From Endozoicomonas sp. 4G (lineage in GTDB: Bacteria; Pseudomonadota; Gammaproteobacteria; Pseudomonadales; Endozoicomonadaceae): 64,000 nt of DNA. Each line of letters opens with the position of its first letter. Position 1 is the first letter of the stretch. Below the pieces are notes generated by a model. That model saw nothing but the letters and a program-made list of their open reading frames with translations, was not told the origin of the DNA and ran no database searches. Both the position numbers and the translations under genes were made by a program. Below, one piece after another: positions 9,745 to 18,898 of this stretch. Where the stretch lies: positions 4,338,501 to 4,402,500 of the forward strand of contig NZ_CP082909.1 of NCBI RefSeq assembly GCF_023822025.1, written 5' to 3'.

Positions 9745-12393
9745 TCAATGACTTTGCTTTGCATCCTTAAAACTTCGTTTCCGGTGTCGCCTTTTGTGAT
9801 TCGACTGGTTTTGAGCATTTTGCAAGGTCTCCTGATGCCCTGCGCAGGCTTGCTCTTCGCTGTGAAGGAGTTCCTTTAGTGTTAAGGCAGAGCTCGAAGT
9901 TACAGGCTCTGATGTACTTTTTTTTGATTGCTGATCCCGGAGACGGGCGACTTCGTGTGCAACAGCTTGCGCTATCGGCACAGGTTCGGGATCCAATAGT
10001 TCACGCGATAGCTCCGTAGGAACCATACCAAAGATCAAAAACATACTATGTATAAATCTGTCTTTTTCTTCTGCTCCCCTGGACTCCAGAAACCTGACAA
10101 GCTGCCCACGGGCTTTTAAGGCAAAGGTGCTTAACAGCTCAAGTTCCTCAATGGGTGCATATTCACAAAAATATTTACGCTCAGGAAACATTCCTAATAA
10201 GGTCGGTCCGAGCATTGACCTTATAATAACCAAAGCAGTAAACATAGCTTCAACATCTCTAAATTCTAAACTTTGATAGTTAGTAACAGCGACTGCCTGA
10301 ACATGAAGTGGCCCACCAGTGAATCCAAGTAAAAACTTCTTGTTATAGGGAGTAATAAAAGAATATCCACCTGAATTCCCACAGCCCCACATCAAAATCT
10401 GCAACAAGCCATTATTACTCATTTCCGGATCCGGCATACCAAAACCATACTTAGCGTAAACATCTCTGGCAAATTCATTTAACATTGCTGTTGTTATAAA
10501 TCTCGATGGGAATTTTTCAGCTTGCAGCGACAGGCTCGTTTCTTTAAATACCTGATAAATATAATTGATTAACTCTGCCTTCTCTTGGTGACCTAATCTT
10601 GAATAATAAATTTGATCGGGGTCATAAGGAGACGACAATTTTTTCATCCTCAAATGGTCCAGTAATACGTTTCTGAAGGGTGTCGATCTGGTTTCACTCT
10701 CAAACTCTTCCCTGTTTACAGCAAGTGTTTCAACAATTCTTGCCACCTCAACATAATCCTCAATTCCCTGAGATTTTGCCAATTCACCCACTTCTGAAAT
10801 AAGCTGATAAAGGGACATACTGTAATTTAAAAACTTAACCCATTTTGAATAAAATTTACTTAGGGTATTTTTGTCTGACATAAAACTTTGAGTTAAAAGT
10901 TTATAAAGTGTTGGAAAATTATAGTCATGACTAATGTGAAAAGAACTCTCTCTTATATAGCTATTTGAATTTGAATTTAAAGTTTTGAACCATTCAAATA
11001 GACGGATTGCTGAAGTGTCAGCCTGTTTTGTGCCTGATTCAGATACCTCGCTGTCTTGCCCTATTGCAGGAGGCAGTTCTTCCGTCAGCTCCCGCTCAAG
11101 TACACTGGAGTCACGATCCAGACATGCTTTGCATCTGTTATAAGCGAGTAAAGGTTTACCACAAATCAGGCATGACCATCTGTTTGGTGATCCACCTGCC
11201 CCACCATCTCCCCCACTCTCTCTGCCACTCTTTCTTCCACCACTGCTGCCTTGACTTTGACGACCAGAGCCGCTTTGAAACCGAGTATTGGCAGCTGGGG
11301 CCTTATTAAGGTCGGCTTGACTTCCGGCCTGACGGGTTCTGCCTCCTCCAGGATGGCCGATCCCGGTAGGAACCTGGCCCGGAAAAACGGTAACACTGCG
11401 TAATTGTTTGGGACTTAAAATGAACTCTTGCTGTGCATAACGACCAGTGAGCACAATCCGGTTATCCCAAATCTGTTTTTTTACGGTCTGGCCGCCAGTA
11501 CCGGGCAGCAGGATCACTCTGCTGAACTGCTCACTCATCCATTCAAAGGAGTATAAAGGTCTAATCCCACCGCCCGGCCTTCTCTTGAATAAATCACCCA
11601 AATCGTCACTACTGCCAAAACCGCCACCACCAGAGCTTATGAATGGTTCGCTGTTATCCGCAGTACCCGAGGCTCCGGGTATTGCAAAAGGCCCACTTAA
11701 ACGGCTTTTGTCGTCAGAATGATCAAGCCCATTTTTTACCGCCTGTTGATTGCGATAAAAAATATCAACAAATGATGTCTTTTTGTTGGCTGACGTATGA
11801 CTCGACGGTAAAGCCGCGCTTTCTGAAAAAAAACCGCTGCATTCCGGTTCTATAACCCATCCATTATCATTGTCTTCAATGGCCAAAACCAACGATTGGT
11901 GACCTGCCGGTAAACGCCACCTGGCCGAGTACTCGTGTTGCCAGCGATCACTGTCGGGTGCCGATGCAATCCGTCTGATATCCCCATTTTGTATATCCGG
12001 CATAGCCTGACCCGTTACAGGCTTTTTAAATACCGGGGGAGAGGGGAAATTCCCTGTCGACGATGCAGGGGGCGTCCGGAAACAAAAATTAAATTGATTG
12101 CCCGGCTGGCTATCGAGGATGACATAAAACTGGTTGTTCTCCAGTTCAGAAATTGTTTTACCGTTGTCACCAACCGCCTTGCGATCATAGGTAAGAAGAA
12201 GGGGCGGATTGCTCCCTATAAACGACAGTTTACTGATCTCCCCCGGTGCCTGAATGGCTTTGGAGGAACTCCCCCAACCCGCCCAGCTCACCAGGCTGGT
12301 ATAAGCAGCGCAGTGACCCGTAAGCGGAAAAGTGACAAGCAAGGTAAATAAAAAAAACAGGCGATCCATAGTTAGAAACCTTGCTGTTTTCAT
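9745..12393 (-). CDS. Secreted paralogue family, copy 6 (882 aa, long form)
   Basis: Begins MKTARFLTMDRLFFLF with a signal peptide. Unlike copies 1-5 it keeps an extra N-terminal module (about residues 45-200) with LLLTYDRK, NQFYVILDSQPG, FCFRTPP and NGWVIEPECSG, also found in copy 7. Then come NKKTSFVDIFYRN, a part-deleted middle module, a Ser/Gly/Arg linker, the knuckle CLIC...CKAC and the long C-terminal region. The C-terminus is different and basic (HKRRHRKRSFKDAKQSH). The stop is 33 bp from the ATG of copy 5. Long copies 6 and 7 probably resemble the ancestor and the short ones derive by loss. Function unknown. Confidence 0.85.
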   Translation of the reverse strand: MKTARFLTMDRLFFLFTLLVTFPLTGHCAAYTSLVSWAGWGSSSKAIQAPGEISKLSFIGSNPPLLLTYDRKAVGDNGKTISELENNQFYVILDSQPGNQFNFCFRTPPASSTGNFPSPPVFKKPVTGQAMPDIQNGDIRRIASAPDSDRWQHEYSARWRLPAGHQSLVLAIEDNDNGWVIEPECSGFFSESAALPSSHTSANKKTSFVDIFYRNQQAVKNGLDHSDDKSRLSGPFAIPGASGTADNSEPFISSGGGGFGSSDDLGDLFKRRPGGGIRPLYSFEWMSEQFSRVILLPGTGGQTVKKQIWDNRIVLTGRYAQQEFILSPKQLRSVTVFPGQVPTGIGHPGGGRTRQAGSQADLNKAPAANTRFQSGSGRQSQGSSGGRKSGRESGGDGGAGGSPNRWSCLICGKPLLAYNRCKACLDRDSSVLERELTEELPPAIGQDSEVSESGTKQADTSAIRLFEWFKTLNSNSNSYIRESSFHISHDYNFPTLYKLLTQSFMSDKNTLSKFYSKWVKFLNYSMSLYQLISEVGELAKSQGIEDYVEVARIVETLAVNREEFESETRSTPFRNVLLDHLRMKKLSSPYDPDQIYYSRLGHQEKAELINYIYQVFKETSLSLQAEKFPSRFITTAMLNEFARDVYAKYGFGMPDPEMSNNGLLQILMWGCGNSGGYSFITPYNKKFLLGFTGGPLHVQAVAVTNYQSLEFRDVEAMFTALVIIRSMLGPTLLGMFPERKYFCEYAPIEELELLSTFALKARGQLVRFLESRGAEEKDRFIHSMFLIFGMVPTELSRELLDPEPVPIAQAVAHEVARLRDQQSKKSTSEPVTSSSALTLKELLHSEEQACAGHQETLQNAQNQSNHKRRHRKRSFKDAKQSH

Positions 12394-12717
12394 AGTCGAA
12401 TTTGCCTAAAGGTTTTATTGGTAAGACGTAACAATAGACCGTAAATTTGGCTCTTTTGAATTTTTCGCCCAGACACAGGCTTACCGGGTCTCCTATGAAG
12501 TACTCGGGATACAGCTACGGATATTCAGATCAGCGCTTTCGTGGCCATGACCGTTTGGGCGATGCTTTGCGTGAAATTTGTTAAATGATTTCACCCGCAT
12601 CAAAAATTGTCAGTATGGTGGTTGGTTAGAAATTAAAGGTGGAAATCGATAAAACAACTTCAAAATTAAGGTCTATTGTTATGCCTCATCGGTAAAATTT
12701 TTTGGAGAAATCCAATC
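12394..12717. other. Gap between copy 6 and IscB element 1
   Basis: AT-rich upstream region of copy 6. A 29-codon plus-strand reading frame at 12495-12584 (MKYSGYSYGYSDQRFRGHD...) is Tyr/Arg-rich and could be the tail of a lost gene; there is no evidence that it is expressed. No RNA gene or clear terminator seen. Confidence 0.4.
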
Positions 12718-13000
12718 GTCACTGAACCCCGCCCTGAAGGACGGGGCTTGAAAAAGCTCCCAATTTGGGGTTAGAAGTGACCAGACTCAGCAACCGCAAG
12801 GTTGCTACGTTAAGGACGAATGTATAGTTACCGTGGGATGCTTCACCAGTCCCACGCTCTAAGGATAGTGGTTAAACAGTGTATTGAGGGTTAATCACAG
12901 TGCTGCTATCAAGAAACCGTCCATTAACATTGTCGAGATGAACTTTACTGCCGCAAGGCTAGAACGGTGCGTAAGCACCAAAAGTAACGAAGGTAGGTGT
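12718..13000 (+). ncRNA. Omega-RNA leader of IscB copy 1
   Basis: This 283-nt non-coding leader ends at the iscB ATG and is highly similar to 18618-18898. Established for IscB: the omega-RNA is encoded just upstream, with the guide at its 5' end taken from DNA outside the element. Structure is visible: GTCAC at the left end can pair with GTGAC at 12777-12781, and 12789-12806 forms AGCAACC-gcaa-GGTTGCT. The same hairpin in copy 2 has different paired bases, so the stem co-varies. The putative guide is the 16 or so bases before 12718. The leader looks intact although its protein is ruined. Confidence 0.7.
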
Positions 13001-13725
13001 ATGAACCGAGTGTTCGTATTTGACAAAAACAAAAAGCCTCTTATGCCTTGCCATCCGGCAAGGGCAAGAAAGCTGTTAGACAAGGGTAAGGCTGCTGTCT
13101 TCAGACGCTATCCTTTCACGATCATCCTGAAGGAAAGAGAAGGTGGAAATGTTCAGCCACTGGAACTCAAATTCGACGTTGGAAGCAAAACAACAGGCAT
13201 AGCTGTTGTGGCTGACTGTGATCGTGGAAAGAAAGTTGTCTTTGCTGCTGAACTCCAGCATAGAGGACAGAGGGTTAAAGACTCTCTTGAGTCTCGGCGT
13301 GCAACATTGCTACTGGCGGTAGAACGAAGTTCAACCGCACTCAGCAAGGATACAAGAAAGAGCACTGGATAGATGCCGCCTGTGTAGGAGAGTCTGGAGC
13401 CAGTGTATACATAGCAGAGAGCACAAAACCCTTAATCATTAAGGCTATGGGTAGAGGCTCACGACAAATGTGTAGAGTGGACAAGTACGGATTTCCCCGT
13501 ACAAAGGCTAAAGGCTCCAAACAAGTAAAAGGTTTCCAGACTGGCGATATCGTCAAGGCTATCGTTCCAGCCGGTAAACGGCAAGGAACGTATACAGGAC
13601 GGGTTGCAGTGAGAACTACAGGCTCACTCAACATCAAGACTGAAAGTGACACCACCCAAGGAATTTCATGGAGAAACTGTCAGAAAATTCAGTCTGTGGA
13701 TGGTTATGGTTACAGCTTGCTCTAA
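13001..13725 (+). pseudogene. iscB: iscB copy 1, internal deletion and frameshift
   Basis: The N-terminal part (PLMP motif in KPLMPCHPARARKLL, RuvC-I segment LKFDVGSKTTGIAVV) and the C-terminal part match the intact gene at 18899. The DNA equivalent to 19205-19826 is missing. The 622-bp loss removes the arginine-rich bridge helix, RuvC-II and the HNH domain and shifts the frame, so C-terminal codons resume in another phase (13447-13725). No active nuclease can be made. The open frame reaching back to 12884 is only the non-coding leader read through. Confidence 0.88.
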
Positions 13726-13801
13726 CGAGCAAGTCAACATTCCTCCCCGCATTTATGCCCTCGGGTACTAGAAGTACGGGGTATCCAGTTGAGGTAAAAC
13801 G

Positions 13802-16795
13802 ATGAAAACCGCAAGTCTTCAGACTATGGTTCACCATTTTTTGTTATTCATCTTGTCTGTTATTTTGCCGCTTACTGGTCACAGCGCCAGTTATACCAAC
13901 CTGTTGAGCTGGACGGGTTGGGGGAGTTCCTCCAAAAACATTGAGAAGTGGAGTGGGGCAACGGGGGATATTAGCAAACTGTCGTTTATAGGGAACAATC
14001 CGCCCCTTCTTCTTACTTATGATCGCAAGGCGATTGGCGGGAGCGGTAAAGCAGTTTCTGAACTGGAGAACAATCAGTTTTATGTCATCCTCGACAGCCA
14101 CCCGGGCGATCAATTTAATTTTTGTTTTCGGACGCCCCCTGCATCGTCAACAGAAAACCTTCCCTCTCCACCGGTATTTAAAAAGCCTGTAACGGGTCAG
14201 GGTATACCGGATATACAAAATGGGGGAATGCGGCGTGTTGCGTCGACACCCGAAAGGGATCGCTGGCAACATGAGTACTCGACCAGATGGCGTTTACCGG
14301 CGGGTCATCAATCGTTGGTTTTGACGATTGAAGACAACGATAATGGATGGGTTATAGAGCCGGAATGCAGCGGTATTTTGTCAGAAAGTACGGCTTTACC
14401 GCCGTCATCGGGCAGTAATACACCAGCAAACAAAAAATCATCATTTGTCGATATTTTTTATCGCAATCAACAGGCGGTAAAAAATGAGCCTGATCATTCT
14501 GACGACAGCAGCCATTTCACTGGGCCTTTTGCAATACCCGGAAACTCTGGTGCTGCAGATAACAGCAAACCATTTACAAGTTCTGGTGGTGACAGTTTTG
14601 GCAGTGGCGATGATTTCGGCAATTTATTCAAGAAAAGACCGGGCAGTGGGATGGGCCCCCTTTACTCCTTTGAATGGATGAGTGAGCAGTTCAGCAGAGT
14701 GATCATGCTACCTGGTACTGACGGCCAGACCGTAAAAAAACAGATTTGGGATACCCGGATTGTGCTCAAAATCAAGCAGGGTTGGAATGAGCAGGCCATC
14801 ATTATTTCGCAGGAACTTTGGGATAAAATAAAAGGTGCAAATCTTGAAAGGAGTTCAGGGCTTTTTCTGGCATTATCCAGAAATCCCGATAATCCCGAAG
14901 CTGTATTTGATCACTACCAGAACAGCAACCCGCCACAACCGCTTCAAACAGAAGACTACCGTCGTTATACACAGCAAGAGTTCGTTTTAAGTCCCAAGCA
15001 ATTACGCAGCGTGTCCGTTTTTCCGGGCCATGTCCCCACAGGGATCGGCCATCCTGGAGGTGCCGGAACCAGTCAGGCCGAAACTCAAACTGATTTTAGT
15101 AGTGACTCATCCGCCAGTGCTCAGTTTCAAGGCGGCTACGGTCGTCAAAATCAAGGCAGTGGTGGTGGCAAAGAGAGTGGCAAAGAGAGTGGCAGAAAGA
15201 GTGGAGGGGATGATGGGTCAGGTGGATCACCAGACAGTGAGTCATGCCAGATTTGTGGTAAACCTGTACTCGCTTATAATAAATGCAGAGAATGTCTGGA
15301 TTGTGAATCCTGTGTACTTGAGCAAGAACAGACTAAAGAAAAGTCTCCTGCAATAGGGCAAGACAATAAAGAAGTAGCTGTGTCAGGCACACAAGAGGCT
15401 GATGCCTCAGCAATCCATGTATTTGAATGGTTCAAAACTTTGAAATCAAATGAAAGGCAGAAAGAAGTTTTTTTTCGCATTAGTATTTATTATAATTCTC
15501 CAGAACTTTATAATCTTTTAGCTCGTAGATTCTTTTTAGACAAAAATGCGTTAGTTCAATTTCATGCGAAATGGATTGATTTTATAGCTCTCAGAATATC
15601 ACTATACGAGCTTATTTCAGAAGTCGGTGAATTGGCACAATCGCAAGGAGTCGAGGATTATGTTGAGGTGACGAGAATTATTAAAGCGTTGGCTTTATAC
15701 AGGAGCGCATATGAAGAAAAAACGAGTTCGGTGCAACACAAAAACGAATTACTGATTTTCTTGACAAGTAAAAATCTTTTGGTGCCCGATGACTTGCATA
15801 AAGTTAGTTATTCAGGATTAGATCGCCAACAGAAAGCAGTGCTAATTGATTCTATTTATAAGATATTTAAAAAAATTGGTGAGTTACTACAAGAGGAAGC
15901 CGTTCCAACAGATTTTAAAATAATAAAAATGTTAAATACATTAGCCAGAGATGTTTATTCTGAGTATTTTTTTGGTCTTCCGGTTGTCAAAAACCAGGCG
16001 TTAGATGTTATTATGTGGGGCTATGCGAACCAATATAAATATTCTTTTATTACTCCATCTAACAAGAATGAGCTGTCTGAAATTAATAGTCTTCAAACAC
16101 TTCAAGATATTGCATTAATTATTTCTACCGATGGATCATCAGATATTGAAGATATTAAAACTATGTTTACCGCTCTGATTTTTATAGGATCCATGTTAGA
16201 GGGACATTTTAAAGGTATGTTTTTTGAACATGATCTTCTTGCTAAAACTATACCCCGTGAGCAGCTTGTTCTTTTAGGAAATTTTAACTCAAAAGTCAGG
16301 GGAAAATTTTTTGAAGCATTAGAGCTTCGTGAACCAGAAGAAAGAGACGAATTAATTCGTAATATGTTTTTGATCTTTGGTATGGTACCTAAAGAAATAT
16401 CTAATCTATTGTCCTGGGAATTCAATTACGAATGTTTTCCGTTAACGCAAGCCGCGGCTTATGTAACTAGACATCCCCATTATCATCCATTTAAAACAAG
16501 CACACCACAGTCGGTCATTATGGGCGCCGTTTTACCACTAGGGGAGCTGCTGAATGTTGGTTTTAAACTAGCTAAAGATTGGAAAAATTTTGCCAGACAT
16601 ACCGATGTTTTTAGTGATGACAATATAAAGACTATTGATGCAAATATCGGAGAAGATGTTGGAAAGGCAATGCTAATGCTAGAACAATGGAAAACAAATA
16701 AAGTTCAAATTACTTTCAAAGAGCTACTGGTCATTATTGAAAAAATAAAACGATATGATCTTAGGCGTGAGATAATGGATCGTTATGGTCTTTGA
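13802..16795 (+). CDS. Secreted paralogue family, copy 7 (997 aa, longest, inverted)
   Basis: Starts MKTASLQTMVHHFLLF at 13802 with a signal peptide. It has all modules seen in the family: the N-terminal module (residues 45-200), SSFVDIFYRN near 213, the full middle module (290-420, including NPDNPEAVFDHY), a Gly/Lys-rich linker, the knuckle C482, C485, C495, C498 plus an extra CESC, FEWFKTL near 541 and the long C-terminal region. The last 100 residues differ from the other copies. It lies on the opposite strand to copies 1-6. IscB element 1 ends about 8 bp before its ATG, so its native upstream region is gone. The TnpB element begins right at its stop. Function unknown. Confidence 0.85.
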   Translation: MKTASLQTMVHHFLLFILSVILPLTGHSASYTNLLSWTGWGSSSKNIEKWSGATGDISKLSFIGNNPPLLLTYDRKAIGGSGKAVSELENNQFYVILDSHPGDQFNFCFRTPPASSTENLPSPPVFKKPVTGQGIPDIQNGGMRRVASTPERDRWQHEYSTRWRLPAGHQSLVLTIEDNDNGWVIEPECSGILSESTALPPSSGSNTPANKKSSFVDIFYRNQQAVKNEPDHSDDSSHFTGPFAIPGNSGAADNSKPFTSSGGDSFGSGDDFGNLFKKRPGSGMGPLYSFEWMSEQFSRVIMLPGTDGQTVKKQIWDTRIVLKIKQGWNEQAIIISQELWDKIKGANLERSSGLFLALSRNPDNPEAVFDHYQNSNPPQPLQTEDYRRYTQQEFVLSPKQLRSVSVFPGHVPTGIGHPGGAGTSQAETQTDFSSDSSASAQFQGGYGRQNQGSGGGKESGKESGRKSGGDDGSGGSPDSESCQICGKPVLAYNKCRECLDCESCVLEQEQTKEKSPAIGQDNKEVAVSGTQEADASAIHVFEWFKTLKSNERQKEVFFRISIYYNSPELYNLLARRFFLDKNALVQFHAKWIDFIALRISLYELISEVGELAQSQGVEDYVEVTRIIKALALYRSAYEEKTSSVQHKNELLIFLTSKNLLVPDDLHKVSYSGLDRQQKAVLIDSIYKIFKKIGELLQEEAVPTDFKIIKMLNTLARDVYSEYFFGLPVVKNQALDVIMWGYANQYKYSFITPSNKNELSEINSLQTLQDIALIISTDGSSDIEDIKTMFTALIFIGSMLEGHFKGMFFEHDLLAKTIPREQLVLLGNFNSKVRGKFFEALELREPEERDELIRNMFLIFGMVPKEISNLLSWEFNYECFPLTQAAAYVTRHPHYHPFKTSTPQSVIMGAVLPLGELLNVGFKLAKDWKNFARHTDVFSDDNIKTIDANIGEDVGKAMLMLEQWKTNKVQITFKELLVIIEKIKRYDLRREIMDRYGL

Positions 16796-16799
16796 GACT

Positions 16800-17098
16800 A
16801 CTGGCTTTTCAGAATGCCAGAGCGCAACTACTTTGCCAGATGTTTGTATCGAGGTACTCCACATAAGAGAACGAAAGATCTCGTCGATGGAACACTTCAG
16901 TTGAACGAAATTAAGGGCGCAATCCCGCTTCTTTAGAGGCGGGTCAAGCCCTTGCAAGGCGTTAGCCTTGCTGTGACAGTCGCTTCGTAGCCGGTCGATC
17001 ATTTCCTTGGTGAACACGTTTCTACGGTATTTAGTATCAAATATTAGATGTACGTTATTCCTAAATACACAGGATTTACATGATTTCCGTTTGTACAT
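16800..17098 (-). pseudogene. tnpA: tnpA remnant (IS200/IS605 Y1 transposase)
   Basis: Reading from 17098 on the minus strand gives FRNNVHLIFDTKYRRNVFT, the classic N-terminus of Y1 HUH transposases. After about 45 codons the frame breaks. Later traces in mixed frames resemble the family C-terminus. The HUH motif and catalytic Tyr region are missing, and the total is about 100 codons instead of about 140. It cannot encode an active transposase, so the element would need a trans-acting TnpA. Confidence 0.75.
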
Positions 17099-17168
17099 AC
17101 AAACTTCATATTTGACTGATATTTGTAACCAGACTAGCATGAAGCCATTCAATTCAACAGGTTATGTA

Positions 17169-18584
17169 ATGCTTCAAGGTATCCAACTCAAAGCCAATCC
17201 AACAGATCAGCAAAAGTTGGTTCTGTCTCAGTGGATGGGTTGCGCTCGGGTTATCTGGAATGCAAAGTGTGATGAACATCGCTACTACAGCACCTACGCC
17301 AGAAAGTATTGCCCTGTCGGAACTCATGCTCCGGTCGATCAGAAGACTTCGCAATTCAAAAGCAAAGAATTGACACCCTGGTTATCCGATTGTCCCAGCC
17401 AGATAATCAGGAATTCTGCCGTCAATTGGTATCAGACCTACCAAAAACACATTAATGGCCAGTGCGGTAAGCCAAAGAAAAAGCCAAAATCCGACAAGGG
17501 CAGCATTCACCTCACCAATGAAGTTTTCCGGTTCGATATCTGTGAAGATGGAGTAACCCGTCTTTTCATTGGTACAAAGACCAATAATATTGGTTATTTG
17601 TCGTTTAAAACTCACCGTCCATTCAGTGAACCAAAATCCATTTACATTAGAAAAGAGGCTGGTCAGTACTCCGTTTCTTTCTGTTATGACGATGGATCAG
17701 AAGAACCAGCAACAGAAAAAGAGCATTTGGAATACCTTAAAGGTGCTTCCAAAGAGTGGCTGGAAGCGCATGTTATCGGCGTGGATCGAGGTGTTGTTAT
17801 ACCTGTTCATACTGGCGTTAAGCCTTACGACTTTACAGAAAACCAGACAAAGAGCATGGATAAGCGCCAGCGATACCTAAAGAGGTTTCAGCGCCGTTTG
17901 TCACGCCAAACCAAAGGCTCTAACCGTCGTCAGAAAACAAAGAACAGGATTAGCAGGCAGCACAAGAAAGTAGCCAACATTCGGCAAGACTTCTGTCACA
18001 AAACCAGCCGTAAAATGGTTGACAGCAAGGCCAAGGTTATTGTTTTCGAGGATCTGAAAACCTCAAAAATGACTCGCAGACCAAAGGCAAAAAAAGATCA
18101 AAACGGGAAGTTCATCTCCAACAAGGCGAAACAAAAAGCCGGACTGAACAAGGCCATTCTCAACGTAGGATGGCACTTCCTGGAAACCTACACCCGATAT
18201 AAAGCAGCAAGAGCAGGCAAAGCAGTCTTCAAAGTGCCTGCACCCTTTACGAGTCAAGAGTGTGCTGATTGCGGTCACACTCACCCCGATAACCGCAAGA
18301 CACAAGAACGGTTTCTTTGCAGTCAATGTGGACACTTTGACAACGCTGACAGAAACGCCAGCATCGTAATCAAGAAACGAGCAATTAGGTTTTTTATGGA
18401 CTCTGGAACGGAGTTGGTTGGCAAAGGAATTCCTGTGCTAACTAAAGGACGTGGAGCGAAATGTAAGTCGGGAAAGGGCAAGCCCTCTTCCGCAGCTCGC
18501 AGTGAAACGTCAAAAAAGAAAAGAACGGTAACTACTCCGGTAGCTTGCTTAGTATTGGAAGCTCGCTCCTTTAGGGGCGAGTAG
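17169..18584 (+). CDS. tnpB: TnpB RNA-guided endonuclease (471 aa)
   Basis: TnpB of IS200/IS605 elements, ancestor-like relative of Cas12, is an RNA-guided RuvC nuclease. The start at 17169 (MLQGIQLKANPTDQQ) fits the family N-terminus and has AGG 7 bases upstream. In-frame starts at 17139 and 17007 would overlap the tnpA remnant. RuvC acidic residues are visible: Asp in VIGVDRGVV, Glu in VIVFEDLKT and Asp in NADRNAS. The C-terminal zinc ribbon has CADCG and CSQCG. It appears full length and catalytically intact. Its guide RNA is expected to come from the 3' end of the gene and the flank beyond 18590. Confidence 0.88.
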   Translation: MLQGIQLKANPTDQQKLVLSQWMGCARVIWNAKCDEHRYYSTYARKYCPVGTHAPVDQKTSQFKSKELTPWLSDCPSQIIRNSAVNWYQTYQKHINGQCGKPKKKPKSDKGSIHLTNEVFRFDICEDGVTRLFIGTKTNNIGYLSFKTHRPFSEPKSIYIRKEAGQYSVSFCYDDGSEEPATEKEHLEYLKGASKEWLEAHVIGVDRGVVIPVHTGVKPYDFTENQTKSMDKRQRYLKRFQRRLSRQTKGSNRRQKTKNRISRQHKKVANIRQDFCHKTSRKMVDSKAKVIVFEDLKTSKMTRRPKAKKDQNGKFISNKAKQKAGLNKAILNVGWHFLETYTRYKAARAGKAVFKVPAPFTSQECADCGHTHPDNRKTQERFLCSQCGHFDNADRNASIVIKKRAIRFFMDSGTELVGKGIPVLTKGRGAKCKSGKGKPSSAARSETSKKKRTVTTPVACLVLEARSFRGE

Positions 18585-18590
18585 TTCACA
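18430..18590 (+). ncRNA. Putative TnpB guide RNA (reRNA) scaffold
   Basis: In IS605 elements the reRNA overlaps the 3' end of tnpB and the right end, with the guide just outside. Here the tnpB tail after the zinc ribbon is compositionally different and ends in the hairpin 18562-18581. The guide would be the bases following about 18590. Boundaries are inferred, not measured. Confidence 0.4.
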
Positions 18591-18617
18591 TTATAATCCA
18601 TTGAGATTACAACATTA

Positions 18618-18898
18618 GTCACTGAACCCCGCCCTGAAGGACGGGGCTTGTAAAAGCCTCTAGTTCAGGGATGTAAGTGACCAGACTAAGCCACTTCGAG
18701 TGGCTACGTTAAAGGCGAATGTATAGTTACCGTGGGATGCTTCACCAGTCCCACGCTCTAAGGGTAGTGGTTAAACAGTGCATTGAGGGTTAATCACAGT
18801 GCTGCTATCAAGAAACCGTCCATTAACATTGTCGAGGTGAACTTTACTGCCGCAAGGCTAGAACGGTACGTAAGCGCCAAATCTAAGGACAACGACCT
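18618..18898 (+). ncRNA. Omega-RNA leader of intact IscB
   Basis: 281 nt between the left end and the iscB ATG. Hairpins: CCCCG/CGGGG near the 5' end, GTCAC pairing with a later GTGAC, and AGCCACT-tcg-AGTGGCT at 18689-18705, which co-varies with copy 1. The putative guide lies just upstream (about 18602-18617), within the short gap after the TnpB element. Assigned from known IscB locus layout plus co-variation between the two copies. Confidence 0.75.

Larger units (their letters stand above)
12718..13793 (+). mobile_element. IscB element copy 1, internally deleted
   Basis: Left end GTCACTGAACCCC, with a CCCCG/CGGGG hairpin at 12727-12746. The right end has a CCCCGC...GCGGGG-type hairpin interrupted by 16 extra bases, followed by GTATCCAGTTGAG. 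Both ends match copy 2 (18618-20297). There is no tnpA, so it was mobilised in trans if at all. The exact right end is uncertain because identity with copy 2 runs on to 13812, into the start of the downstream gene. Confidence 0.75.
16796..18590 (+). mobile_element. IS605-type TnpB element with ruined tnpA
   Basis: Divergent tnpA (minus, decayed) and tnpB (plus, intact), the IS605 arrangement. A subterminal hairpin CTGGC/GCCAG lies at 16801-16820 at the left. At the right, CTCGCTCC/GGGGCGAG at 18562-18581 overlaps the end of tnpB and is followed by TAGTTCAC. End positions are approximate, as these elements make no target duplication. Confidence 0.7.

Noticed and set aside
12884..13000. Upstream extension of the iscB copy 1 frame
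   Set aside because: The same DNA in copy 2 is the structured non-coding leader; the family start is at 13001.
16724..17152. 142-codon minus-strand frame as an intact transposase
   Set aside because: Only the first 45 or so codons resemble TnpA; the HUH motif and the catalytic Tyr region are missing and later similarity is in other frames.
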